Below are positions 56,531 through 63,296 of a stretch of DNA of 64,000 nucleotides, in pieces. The translations under genes and the position numbers were made by a program. The DNA lies in contig JAOSJP010000001.1 of assembly GCA_027494015.1 (NCBI GenBank), positions 558,001-622,000 of the forward strand, written 5' to 3'. Under the pieces are notes generated by a model. That model worked only from the letters and a program-made list of their open reading frames with translations, did not search any database and was not told where the DNA came from. Numbering within the stretch: the first letter of the stretch is position 1; each line of letters begins with the position of its first letter. This stretch comes from Anaerolineae bacterium. Its GTDB lineage: Bacteria; Chloroflexota; Anaerolineae; Aggregatilineales; Aggregatilineaceae.

Positions 56531-57979
56531 CTATTCAACAATCTCCTCAACAACGGGCTCTATCTCGTCAAATCCCGGACCCTCCCCAATGCGGTCGCTG
56601 ATCAAGGCGTCAATGGCCGCAGCCGGCGTGCCGAGCTTCAAAGACGCGCCACGTATACGCTGACTGCGCGCAACGTCTGGCCGGACATCCCCTTCAGGCA
56701 GAGGTGCCACGACAATGTCGTATTCCTTGAGACGATGGCCCTCAATCAAACGGCACTGCGCGTGCCAGTTTGCAAGCCCTGCTATCTGGTTTGCACGCTC
56801 TGCTGCCATGTCCGAGTACAGCCGCTGCTTGTCCGGGACAAGAACATCGTAGTTGACACGACGATATTTGTCCTCAGCATCTTGGTACGGCACGCGCGCA
56901 GGCTCAAATCGCCATTCCGGTTGAGGTGGCGTATTGTCGAACTGCCGTGCAAGTTCGTCGCTGTCGATACCGCTCGTACGCATTGTGATGAAATTCCCCA
57001 CATTCAGCGTCGAACCTCTATTGCTGTCATCAAGTTGGTCACGGTACTGGTGGGCAACCAGCACATCAATTGCGTATTTTCGCGCCTCGCTCTGAAGGGT
57101 AGGAAAACTCTCGGTGGCGAAGCTCTGATACTCGTCAACAATGAGATGAAACGGGACACGCTCCTGCGGCGGGATGCTCCTGCGGGTTAAAGCCGCAATC
57201 AAAATAAGATTGACCAGAACCGAGCCGAGGAGTGCCGCGTTGTCCTCGCCAAGGTCTCCTTTGGAGAGATTTACCAGTAGGATTTTCCTCGTATCCATGA
57301 TGTCTCGAATGTCAAAGGCGTTCGTCGGCTGCGCAATGATGCGCCGCAAGTGCGTATCAGCGAGGAACCGAGCTATCTTGTTGAGCGAGGAACCGGTCAC
57401 CTCAACCCTTTCTTTCTTCGTATATCCGGCAAATTGCCCCCACCAGAACTGCTTCAAATACGGGTCGTGCAACTCCAGCGTGTATTGAACCCGGTGCTTT
57501 GTGCTTGCAAGAAGCAGCCACAAATCCAAAAGTGTTGTCCCCGGCTTCTCCATAAGTGTCAGGATTGAATTTCGCAGGAGATCCTCCATGCGCGGCCCCC
57601 AGGAGTAGAAGAACAACTTGCGCAGCGTATCAATGACTGTGGAGGAAACCCGTCGCACTTGTCGGGGGTCGGAGCGGTCACAAGCCAGGAGGTTTAATCC
57701 CAAGGGGCGTACACTTTGGTCCTCGTCGCCAGGCGCAAACACAATCACATCGTTTACGCGGTCTGCCGGGACGAGTGCCAAGAGATCGTCAATCATGTCG
57801 CCATGCGGATCAAGGACGCACAACCCGTCTCCGGATGTCATGTCCTGGTACGCGATACTTTTCAGAAGCGTCGTTTTTCCCGTTCCGGTTGTTCCGATGA
57901 GGTACACACCCTGTCGCCGAGCCTGTGAGGTCAACTCAATGACTGCACCGTTCTCGACATCTTTTCCAAGAATAACCAT
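56531..57979 (-). CDS. VirD4/TraG-like DNA-transfer coupling ATPase
   Basis: 482 aa. The P-loop domain has Walker A LIGTTGTGKTTLLK, Walker B LCVLDPHGDMID, an FHLIVDEYQSFATESFPTL box, and the ATPase end MRTSGIDSDELARQFD. No N-terminal TM is present, so it lacks the usual membrane anchor. Such proteins couple DNA to a type IV secretion channel. The start ATG at 57979 has GGAGGG 9 nt upstream. It is transcribed leftward just ahead of the replication-relaxation gene. No other type IV secretion genes appear in the visible part, so the element may be mobilisable rather than self-transmissible. Confidence 0.9.
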   Translation of the reverse strand: MVILGKDVENGAVIELTSQARRQGVYLIGTTGTGKTTLLKSIAYQDMTSGDGLCVLDPHGDMIDDLLALVPADRVNDVIVFAPGDEDQSVRPLGLNLLACDRSDPRQVRRVSSTVIDTLRKLFFYSWGPRMEDLLRNSILTLMEKPGTTLLDLWLLLASTKHRVQYTLELHDPYLKQFWWGQFAGYTKKERVEVTGSSLNKIARFLADTHLRRIIAQPTNAFDIRDIMDTRKILLVNLSKGDLGEDNAALLGSVLVNLILIAALTRRSIPPQERVPFHLIVDEYQSFATESFPTLQSEARKYAIDVLVAHQYRDQLDDSNRGSTLNVGNFITMRTSGIDSDELARQFDNTPPQPEWRFEPARVPYQDAEDKYRRVNYDVLVPDKQRLYSDMAAERANQIAGLANWHAQCRLIEGHRLKEYDIVVAPLPEGDVRPDVARSQRIRGASLKLGTPAAAIDALISDRIGEGPGFDEIEPVVEEIVE

Positions 57980-58248
57980 TGCTACAATCCCTCCGGTGTT
58001 GTCGTAGTTCTTGAATGAGGCGTGATTCCAAAATCAATACCCTCACTCTAGCACGAACACCGGCGCGTTTCAGGATTCTGCAAACCAGTCTCCGGCACGT
58101 GAATGACAGATATTCGTCACTCCACTGTCTCAAATTGACCGGTTTTTGTCTGAAAGTCGAACTGTCTTGAAATACGATTGGTATTGAAGGTGGTGTCTCC
58201 CTCTGGTCGCAAGACCCCGCAGCAGGTTTCTGAAAGGAGGTGAGCACT

Positions 58249-58383
58249 ATGATCGATCTTTCGTCCGTCAACCCGGACGTCGCCGGAATAGCAATCCTTG
58301 CGATTCTTGCATTCATCTTGGCGGTGACACGAAAGTATAAACGCACCGGAAATAAGTTCCGAGTGCGCGTTATCGTCGAATAG
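58249..58383 (+). CDS. 44-aa single-TM protein with strong RBS
   Basis: 44 residues beginning MIDLSSVNPDVAGIA with one TM helix (GIAILAILAFILAVT) and a basic tail (RKYKRTGNKFRVRVIVE). AAGGAGGTGA, a near-perfect Shine-Dalgarno, ends 5 nt before the ATG, which makes a real gene likely despite the size. It lies divergent from the coupling ATPase and 138 bp ahead of a second small gene. Function unknown; small membrane proteins next to transfer genes may modulate the channel (speculative). Confidence 0.7.
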   Translation: MIDLSSVNPDVAGIAILAILAFILAVTRKYKRTGNKFRVRVIVE

Positions 58384-58521
58384 ACAACCAAGCCTGCCCT
58401 ACCACGCCATGCTGCCTGATAGAGCAAGAGACACCACTTTCAGTCTCACCCTGACTGTAGCACCCCCAGTATATCATGCGGCTGCAATTAGGAGACGTCT
58501 GATACAATAGCAGTCAACAAT

Positions 58522-58758
58522 ATGACAAACTACCTCAGCAGGTTTCCGCGTTTCTTTGTTGTCGATTTCGATGTGTATGTCAAACTGGAAAACCAGAACG
58601 GAACAATTGTTGGTTCCAACCATGTGGGACATCCCTACCCCGTTGGGAAAGCCCTTGGTGAGGGTCACGAGATAACAGAAGACGAATTCAATACGGCTGT
58701 TGAGCACGTAAAGAATCAACGAAAAGACGCGCAGGCACCAACAGACAAGCTCGATTGA
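58522..58758 (+). CDS. 78-aa hypothetical protein
   Basis: Short globular-looking protein: RFPRFFVVDFDVYVKLENQN, SNHVGHPYPVGKALGEGH, ITEDEFNTAVEHVKNQRKD. No family recognised. A TACAAT (58503-58508) lies 13 nt before the ATG, and there is no ribosome binding site, so the leader would be very short. It ends ahead of the terminator shared with DUF2958. Confidence 0.6.
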   Translation: MTNYLSRFPRFFVVDFDVYVKLENQNGTIVGSNHVGHPYPVGKALGEGHEITEDEFNTAVEHVKNQRKDAQAPTDKLD

Positions 58759-58875
58759 GGCTCTCCCTAGTTCGCTCCCAGAACAGGCAGAATTCATTCA
58801 TGGCATTGGCCCTTGCGGACGCGCCTTCAACAGAAATCTCATTGATTAGGCGCGTCCCGTTCTGGCGGTGCGAGC

Positions 58876-58914
58876 AAAAAAAGAGGCTGCAAGCGGAGTT
58901 ACACTCGCAGCCTC
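58876..58914 (-). terminator. strong terminator of the DUF2958 gene
   Basis: Perfect 8-bp stem GAGGCTGC (58883-58890) / GCAGCCTC (58907-58914). On the minus strand it is followed by T7 (58876-58882). It can also serve the convergent 78-aa gene. Confidence 0.85.
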
Positions 58915-58926
58915 TTGAAACCGGCG

Positions 58927-59244
58927 CTACAGCCACCCGCGTTCCTTGTGGACCAGTTCGATTTCCTTCAAACTGGTCGGGTTCCACCACAGGTCGCGCT
59001 CAATGGCAAGGCCCAACGGCCCGCGTATACTGGACAATTCGGACAGTCGGAAATATCCGAGTTCTATCTCGTGTCCCGCAACCAGACCGAAGAATAGGTC
59101 CTCACCGTCAAATTCAGCGGCGTACCAATACCAATTGCTATCCGGCGTGAAGTACTTCGCCTGGGCAATGGCATTCATGCCCTGGTTTTCCGTCGCATAT
59201 AGCGGCGGCAAGGTGCGCCGTAGTTTCTGCGTCAGCAGTTGCAT
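58927..59244 (-). CDS. DUF2958 family protein
   Basis: About 105 aa. Typical of DUF2958: QLLTQKLRRTLPPLYATEN, AQAKYFTPDSNWYWYAAEFD, LFFGLVAGHEIELGYFRLSE and GPLGLAIERDLWW. The family is common on plasmids and integrative elements; its biochemical role is unknown. The start is ATG 59244 because AAAGGGGGTGA stands at good spacing; the upstream GTG 59253 lies inside that site. Confidence 0.88.
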   Translation of the reverse strand: MQLLTQKLRRTLPPLYATENQGMNAIAQAKYFTPDSNWYWYAAEFDGEDLFFGLVAGHEIELGYFRLSELSSIRGPLGLAIERDLWWNPTSLKEIELVHKERGWL

Positions 59245-59281
59245 ATCGCTCACCCCCTTTACACCATGTGCTACAATGAAT

Positions 59282-59318
59282 GCGAGGGGTCAAAAGCCGC
59301 TCCGCTCCAACCCCTCGC
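59282..59318. repeat. 8-bp inverted repeat between small genes
   Basis: GCGAGGGG (59282-59289) / CCCCTCGC (59311-59318) with a 21-nt loop, between the 51-aa and DUF2958 genes. It could reduce read-through or be an operator; no U tract. Confidence 0.4.
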
Positions 59319-59327
59319 GCTTAATAC

Positions 59328-59483
59328 TTAGCCCTGCTTTTCTGCCAGGGCTTTTGATTTCTCAAGCCACGTTTGAGTTAATTTCTCAAATTGCTTAAGA
59401 ACTTCGATGGCCGCACGGATGGCGGCCAGCTGCTCGCCGAAGTATTTCACTTTCTCGGCAGCCTTGAACTTCGGTTTTGCCAT
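59328..59483 (-). CDS. 51-aa charged helical protein
   Basis: 51 residues, MAKPKFKAAEKVKYFGEQLA onwards, ending LEKSKALAEKQG. It is Lys/Glu/Ala-rich and predicted to be largely helical, possibly coiled. AAGGAGGT lies 8-9 nt before the ATG at 59483. It forms a series of tiny leftward genes with the 59-aa ORF and DUF2958. No family recognised. Confidence 0.7.
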   Translation of the reverse strand: MAKPKFKAAEKVKYFGEQLAAIRAAIEVLKQFEKLTQTWLEKSKALAEKQG

Positions 59484-59516
59484 GTTCTATTCACCTCCTT
59501 CCCGCGAAACTTTCGC

Positions 59517-59696
59517 TCACCAATACCGCCTGATTTCTTCAAGCGCCCCCGGTCTCCGGAGCCACGCGCTGAAGAGATGTTCTCCTTTGGGGCTATCGAA
59601 AGGAATGAATTCCAACTCCTCTCCCCAAACTGCTTTCCGAAACTCCTTGAGGCGCACATCGACGGTGTAGCCTAAGAATGTCGGCAGCACGCGCAT
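59517..59696 (-). CDS. 59-aa hypothetical protein
   Basis: 59 residues: MRVLPTFLGYTVDVRLKEFR, FIPFDSPKGEHLFSAWLRRP, end RRYW. AAGGAGGTGAGC precedes ATG 59696. The same frame is open upstream to ATG 59834, where a related RVLPVTLVG segment appears. A longer 105-107 aa reading is possible but has no ribosome binding site. No family recognised. Confidence 0.65.
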   Translation of the reverse strand: MRVLPTFLGYTVDVRLKEFRKAVWGEELEFIPFDSPKGEHLFSAWLRRPGALEEIRRYW

Positions 59697-60011
59697 ACGC
59701 CGCTCACCTCCTTTCTGACGTGAGCATGTGTAGCTCACGTCCACCACCAGACAGGAACGGCTGCGGTCGCGTGTCATGAGGCGCGTGGTGCCTACAAGAG
59801 TCACCGGCAGCACGCGACGCTTGCGCTTGCTCATTGACACGCGGGGAAAACCGCAGTCGTTACACTGAGAAAACGTGAGCTACCTTGCGCGATATCAAGG
59901 AAGCGGACGGGACCGGGAACCCCCGACACCAATCAGCGCAGGCGCTCCATCGACGCTGGCTGCCGGAGGGTTTGCGTGCCGGATCCGGGAGGGTTTGCGC
60001 GCGCGTTTTTC

Positions 60012-60354
60012 TGCGGCGCTTTTGCGCCGCACAGCGCGAGCGCAGCGAGCGCACCGGCGTCGGCTGTCAGGCCGACCGCACCCCGTGAGCGTGGCGGCTG
60101 GCAAGCGAAGCGCAGTCTGCCGACCGCGTCCGCTGAGGAGACTAGCTCCGAAGGAACCACGGAACAGACCGCGCCGGAGGCGTGATCTGTGAAGTGGCGG
60201 CACGGGGTGCGGTCGGGCTGCGAGGAAAGGCAAGCGGAACGCGGGACTGACGAGAAGCCCGACGCCGGTGTGATCTGACGATTGCTCCCCCGAAGCCAAA
60301 GTGCGCCGTAGGAGGCTGCTTTTTAGCCCTCTACAAGCGCTTGGCAAGCGGGGG
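60012..60354 (+). ncRNA. candidate structured RNA with nested long helices
   Basis: Perfect helices seen by eye: hairpin TGCGGCGC-TTTT-GCGCCGCA (60012-60031); 12 bp, CACCGGCGTCGG (60052-60063) with CCGACGCCGGTG (60259-60270). Nested inside is 5 bp, GTCAG (60066-60070) with CTGAC (60247-60251), and inside that 16 bp, 60072-60087 with 60201-60216. A separate compound hairpin (60287-60354) stacks 6, 5, 4, 4 and 4 bp: CCCCCG/CGGGGG, GCCAA/TTGGC, GCGC/GCGC, GTAG/CTAC, GGCT/AGCC. No known RNA family recognised. Strand is assumed + from the neighbouring G-U-rich hairpin; the sequence alone does not prove transcription. Confidence 0.5.
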
Positions 60355-60402
60355 GTATGAGGAAGATCACGAAACTGCGCGCGCTCTCTGGGGTCTCTCC
60401 CC

Positions 60403-60419
60403 CGGCATTATAAATGCCG
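60403..60419. repeat. 7-bp stem-loop
   Basis: CGGCATT-ATA-AATGCCG, perfect, just past the GC-rich block and after a GGGG/CCCC mini-hairpin at 60390-60403. Possible end of the GC-rich RNA. Confidence 0.45.
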
Positions 60420-60470
60420 TACTTGTTGTTGGGGTAAATGTTAGGGTACCTGATGAGGTTCGGATATGAG

Positions 60471-60506
60471 CACAAATACTGTACGTACAGGTATTGTGTT
60501 CAATAC
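60471..60506. repeat. palindromic operator-like site
   Basis: Perfect 12-bp palindrome CTGTACGTACAG (60479-60490) inside a larger imperfect inverted repeat CACAAATACTGTAC / GTACAGGTATTGTG (60471-60498). It overlaps a second perfect hairpin GTATTG-TGTT-CAATAC (60491-60506). Looks like an origin or operator element. Confidence 0.5.
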
Positions 60507-60564
60507 CACAATCCGTACTCAAAACCGATGGAGCATGATGTCACACCGCTCCACTCCCCTGCTC

Positions 60565-60594
60565 TTGACAACAGGGGGAATAAAGTTCAATACT
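60565..60594 (+). promoter_or_regulatory. candidate promoter in the non-coding region
   Basis: TTGACA (60565-60570), 18-bp spacer, AATACT (60589-60594). The -35 sits in the loop of a CCCCTG/CAGGGG hairpin (60556-60577), so folding or supercoiling could affect it. It would transcribe the hairpin-rich stretch after 60600. Confidence 0.4.
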
Positions 60595-60595
60595 T

Positions 60596-60820
60596 AATTT
60601 GGCTACGCCAAATTCGTTAGTCTAACGACTCGTTTTTAGTTGCAGGTCTTTAGACTTTTTTGAACTTATAAACGGCGCTTTGGATTTTTTCCGAAGCGTT
60701 GTTTATGTATACGCCGCTCCGAAGTCCTTGCCATTCTTTTTTCTCTGGCAACACCGACCCCTAAGCGTTCCGTTCGGGCTTCCCCTAGACGGTAGCACCC
60801 CCTGTGATGCCGTCCGCTTC
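60596..60820 (+). ncRNA. hairpin-rich stretch with 17-bp G-U helix
   Basis: Hairpins in order: AATTTGGC-TAC-GCCAAATT (60596-60614); CGTTA/TAACG (60615-60627); a 17-bp helix 60668-60684 with 60690-60706 around a T5 loop; TTGCCA/TGGCAA (60728-60751); GACGG/CCGTC (60788-60814). The long helix pairs fully only as RNA of the + strand: its three non-Watson-Crick pairs are G-U there, but would be A-C or C-A on the other strand. No protein gene fits. Could be a regulatory RNA or origin RNA of the element. Confidence 0.45.
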
Positions 60821-60890
60821 TCATACTAACTTAGAGGGTTTGTGTATATCATGCGCACAACGGGTTTGGATTGTCAAGATGATCTAAAAA

Positions 60891-60966
60891 CCGTTCGGTT
60901 GTTCGGTTGAACGGTCGTTCGGTTACTCGGTCTGCACAACCGTTCGGTTGTTCGGTTGTTCGGTTT
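60891..60966. repeat. octamer array 1 (GTTCGGTT repeats)
   Basis: Six perfect copies of GTTCGGTT (at 60893, 60901, 60917, 60942, 60950, 60958) plus variants, mostly in 8-bp period, ending 26 bp past the RHH gene stop. It is near-identical to the array inside that gene, so it looks like a duplicated iteron/centromere-type site. Confidence 0.8.
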
Positions 60967-60992
60967 GTTTGGCAAAGAAAAGCGAGTACAGA

Positions 60993-61343
60993 TTATTCTC
61001 CCGCGAGGCCTTTGAGGTACACGTCAATCGCCTCACGCACGATTTCTGAGAGGCTCATCTTCTCGCCTCCTAGTTCACGCTCAGCCCTGAGCCTGCGAAT
61101 AGCCTGAACCTGATCGGAGTAGAGTTCATACGACGCACGCTCCGTTTTCCGGGTCTGCGTTTTCCGTGAAACCGTTCGGTTGTTCGGTTGCTCGGTCTGC
61201 ACAACCGTTCGGTTGTTCGGTTGTTCGGTTGTTCGGTTTCTCGGTTGTTCGGTTTCATCGGGGGACTGAGGAGAGGATTTCTCCTCCTGCACTTGGGAGG
61301 CAGTGCCTTTCTTGAGCTTCAGTAACTTCGTGTACGTGTTCAT
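60993..61343 (-). CDS. RHH DNA-binding protein with repeat-encoded linker
   Basis: 116 aa. The C-terminal ribbon-helix-helix domain covers about residues 70-112: ASYELYSDQVQAIRRLRAER, then KMSLSEIVREAIDVYLKGL. This fold binds DNA as dimers, in many plasmid ParB-like and CopG proteins. The N-terminal part is a disordered linker of TEQPNNRT-type repeats (about residues 31-58), encoded by the octamer array at 61170-61255. The start overlaps the stop of the upstream AAA gene by 4 bp, so the two are translated together. Likely partner and regulator of the AAA ATPase. Confidence 0.82.
   Translation of the reverse strand: MNTYTKLLKLKKGTASQVQEEKSSPQSPDETEQPRNRTTEQPNNRTVVQTEQPNNRTVSRKTQTRKTERASYELYSDQVQAIRRLRAERELGGEKMSLSEIVREAIDVYLKGLAGE
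61170..61255. repeat. octamer array 2, inside the RHH gene
   Basis: Seven perfect GTTCGGTT copies (61173, 61181, 61207, 61215, 61223, 61231, 61247) plus variants such as GCTCGGTC and TCTCGGTT. Three octamers equal 24 bp, giving the 8-residue repeat TEQPNNRT in the protein. The core, CTCGGTCTGCACAACC followed by GTTCGGTT repeats, matches array 1 nearly base for base. Confidence 0.85.
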
Positions 61344-62146
61344 AGTTGCCCGACAGCAAGTTCTGCTGCCGCTGCGGTGATCGTATCTTTTGAGACGGTC
61401 TTTCTTTCATCCGCAACGGTCTTAATAAGCGCCTCGTTTGCGAGCTTGACAATTGAGCGGGGAACACCCTGCGTAATGCGAAATATCTCTTGTACTGCGT
61501 CGTCGGAGAATGGAAACGTTTTTCCACCTGCGACGGTCCAGCGAAACTCCAACATGGAGCGCGTTTCCTCAAGATTGAACGGTTTGAGCTTTGCCAAGTT
61601 CAAGCGATTCTTAAGCGACGAAAGCCGATCAAGTTTGGGCTGCAACTCCGGTTGGGCAAACAGCACCATTTGAATGAGGAATTCGGTGTTTGTGCTGAAG
61701 TTGAAAAGATGTTGGATGAGAAGCAGCATGTCTCGCGTCATGTTCTGCGCCTCATCAATCAGAAGAATGGGGGAGACTCCCTCGCTATACTGCTGCATGA
61801 GATACGCCTCGAAATTCTTCAGCGACTTGCTGAAGGACCGTTCCGTTTTCACCTCATACTCGTCCATGACGAACCGCAGAAATGAGTTCGTGGTCGTCAG
61901 TTTTGGGGCGTAAACAAACACCAGGTGCTTGTTCTTGTCTTCCTCAAGCTCGTCTACAATGCGTCTGGCAAGGGTGGTCTTGCCCGTGCCTATATCAGCC
62001 AGTAAATAAATAGGACCGGCGCTCTCCGTGATGTGATAGACGATTTTGTTTTTCGCTTCCTGGTGCTGGTCTGAGTACCACAAAAAGCGCGGATCCGGTG
62101 TTATGCGGAACGGAAGTTCCGCTAATCCAAAATAGTCAACATACAT
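61340..62146 (-). CDS. ExeA-like AAA ATPase
   Basis: 268 aa. N-terminal YFGLAELPFRITPDPRFLWY, Walker A ADIGTGKTTLARR (about residues 51-60), Walker B ILLIDEAQNM (DEAQ at 131-134), sensor-like LIQMVLFAQPEL, and an arginine region SSLKNRLNLAKL. Such GspA/ExeA/TniB-type ATPases act in secretion, transposition target selection or, on plasmids, replication and partition. The promoter is TTGACA (62176-62181), 17-bp spacer, GATAGT (62153-62158). The -10 box ends 7 nt before ATG 62146, so the mRNA is leaderless. It is translationally coupled to the RHH gene. Confidence 0.87.
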   Translation of the reverse strand: MYVDYFGLAELPFRITPDPRFLWYSDQHQEAKNKIVYHITESAGPIYLLADIGTGKTTLARRIVDELEEDKNKHLVFVYAPKLTTTNSFLRFVMDEYEVKTERSFSKSLKNFEAYLMQQYSEGVSPILLIDEAQNMTRDMLLLIQHLFNFSTNTEFLIQMVLFAQPELQPKLDRLSSLKNRLNLAKLKPFNLEETRSMLEFRWTVAGGKTFPFSDDAVQEIFRITQGVPRSIVKLANEALIKTVADERKTVSKDTITAAAAELAVGQL

Positions 62147-62152
62147 GAGTTC

Positions 62153-62181
62153 ACTATCTCAAATCGGGTAACTCGTGTCAA
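62153..62181 (-). promoter_or_regulatory. promoter of the AAA-RHH operon
   Basis: Minus strand: consensus TTGACA (62176-62181), 17-bp spacer, GATAGT (62153-62158). The next 6 bases lead straight into the start codon. Confidence 0.75.
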
Positions 62182-62283
62182 TAAGTGGGGCAACTTCGAG
62201 AAACAACTCGGCGAATATTGGGGTGTTTGTGTGTCAGACGGTATCGAACCGGAACATATGGGAACAGGGGAGAGTAGTGTTCT

Positions 62284-63255
62284 CTAAAAAAGCATCTTGG
62301 CAAGATCGGTGATGCTCGCGGTAAAACTGGAGTCCTCGCCGCGCATCTCCCGCCACTTCATCCAAAAATCGATGACCGAACCGCCGCCGCAACCGGCGAA
62401 ACAGTGCCAGTAGTTTCCATCAATGCTGATACTGAAACTCTCCTCGTGGTCGTCGTGAAACGGGCAGAGGCCTTTGGTGCCTCGGTCAAATTGGACGTAC
62501 TGGCTCACGAATTCGTAGACGCTTATACGGTTCTTGATGCGCTCAGAAAGCGCATCACCCTCTGCCGCTGGCCTGTGCTCGAAACTCGGAGTAGGAAACA
62601 CCTGCTTGGCTTCCGGGGCACGACTTAGCAAGTCTTCCACGAAAGTAGGGGAGACTGGCACAGGATAGGCAAGCAACCGCATCTGCTCCCGCACTGAGGG
62701 AGCAAGCGGCTCGCCTGAGAGCGTCACGAAGTAGTACCGCTTGCCGCTTTTCCGGTGGATGCCAAGAGGAAGACGGACAAGAGAGCCAGGGCCCGTTCTG
62801 AGTTCATCCTGTTTGGGATAGAGTTCAACGGTCTCAAGGTTGTGTTCGGTGAGCAACTGCTTTCCAAGCCGCCGCGCGTCGCGTCCAGGCAGCGGATCAG
62901 TGAAAAAGAACCACAGATGACCGCCTCGTCGCGACGGTTCGATGTAAGGATGTATGCCTTGCTCGTGGAGACCTTGAACCATTTTCAGCAGCCCGGCCCA
63001 CTCGTGGTCGTCATCCGCGTCAAGGCATATCCAGCGAGCGCGGCTTTGTGCATCGAGTGCATATGCTCCAAGTGTTTGTTCTCCGCGTAAATGAGCCTCG
63101 ACCATATCAAGGGTCAACGATTCTTTGACTGCCCGGTACCGACCGGTGGCCAGCTGCTCGCTATAGCAATCAAAGCGGGGGATAAGGCGGTGGGCATAGG
63201 CTGTCAGGGTTTCGCGGTCAATGGGCATACTCTGGTCGCGCTCCACTTGTCTCAT
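62284..63255 (-). CDS. AEP-type primase fused to a DnaG-like CHC2 zinc finger
   Basis: 323 aa. The N-terminal archaeo-eukaryotic primase core has DxD in ICLDADDD (D79, D81), PSRRGGHLWFFF with H113, and VELYPKQDELRTGPGSLVRL. The C-terminal zinc finger (about residues 240-300) has KGLCPFHDDHEESFSISI and YWHCFAGCGGGSVIDF: ligands C264, H267, C285, C289. This order (AEP first, CHC2 last) differs from bacterial DnaG, where CHC2 comes first and the catalytic part is TOPRIM. Likely initiates replication of the element. A TATAGT lies 6 nt before ATG 63255, so the mRNA is probably leaderless. Confidence 0.85.
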   Translation of the reverse strand: MRQVERDQSMPIDRETLTAYAHRLIPRFDCYSEQLATGRYRAVKESLTLDMVEAHLRGEQTLGAYALDAQSRARWICLDADDDHEWAGLLKMVQGLHEQGIHPYIEPSRRGGHLWFFFTDPLPGRDARRLGKQLLTEHNLETVELYPKQDELRTGPGSLVRLPLGIHRKSGKRYYFVTLSGEPLAPSVREQMRLLAYPVPVSPTFVEDLLSRAPEAKQVFPTPSFEHRPAAEGDALSERIKNRISVYEFVSQYVQFDRGTKGLCPFHDDHEESFSISIDGNYWHCFAGCGGGSVIDFWMKWREMRGEDSSFTASITDLAKMLF

Positions 63256-63296
63256 AACTATACTATACGGTAAGATACGGCGAACCGAGAATCCGG

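Larger units (their letters stand above)
59697..60992. other. 1.3-kb gene-free region, GC-rich then AT-rich, strongly structured
   Basis: No protein gene is credible, and possible ORFs on both strands are low-complexity Arg/Ala-rich shadows. From about 59935 to 60360 the sequence is far more GC-rich than neighbouring element genes. From 60400 to 60880 it is AT-rich and full of hairpins. The octamer array begins at 60891. Individual parts are listed separately. Confidence 0.8.

Noticed and set aside
59875..60347. Overlapping frames on both strands in the GC-rich block (105 and 150 codons)
   Set aside because: Low-complexity Arg/Ala/Pro products on both strands, no ribosome binding site; the long helices explain the sequence better as RNA.
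61021..61077. Internal ATG with AGGAGG inside the RHH gene
   Set aside because: It would give only 19 residues in the same frame; the AGGAGG codes for Gly-Gly-Glu of the RHH protein and is likely coincidental.
60880..61255. GTTCGGTT repeats as a CRISPR array
   Set aside because: The unit is 8 bp with no unique spacers of constant length, and part of it is coding; no cas genes nearby.
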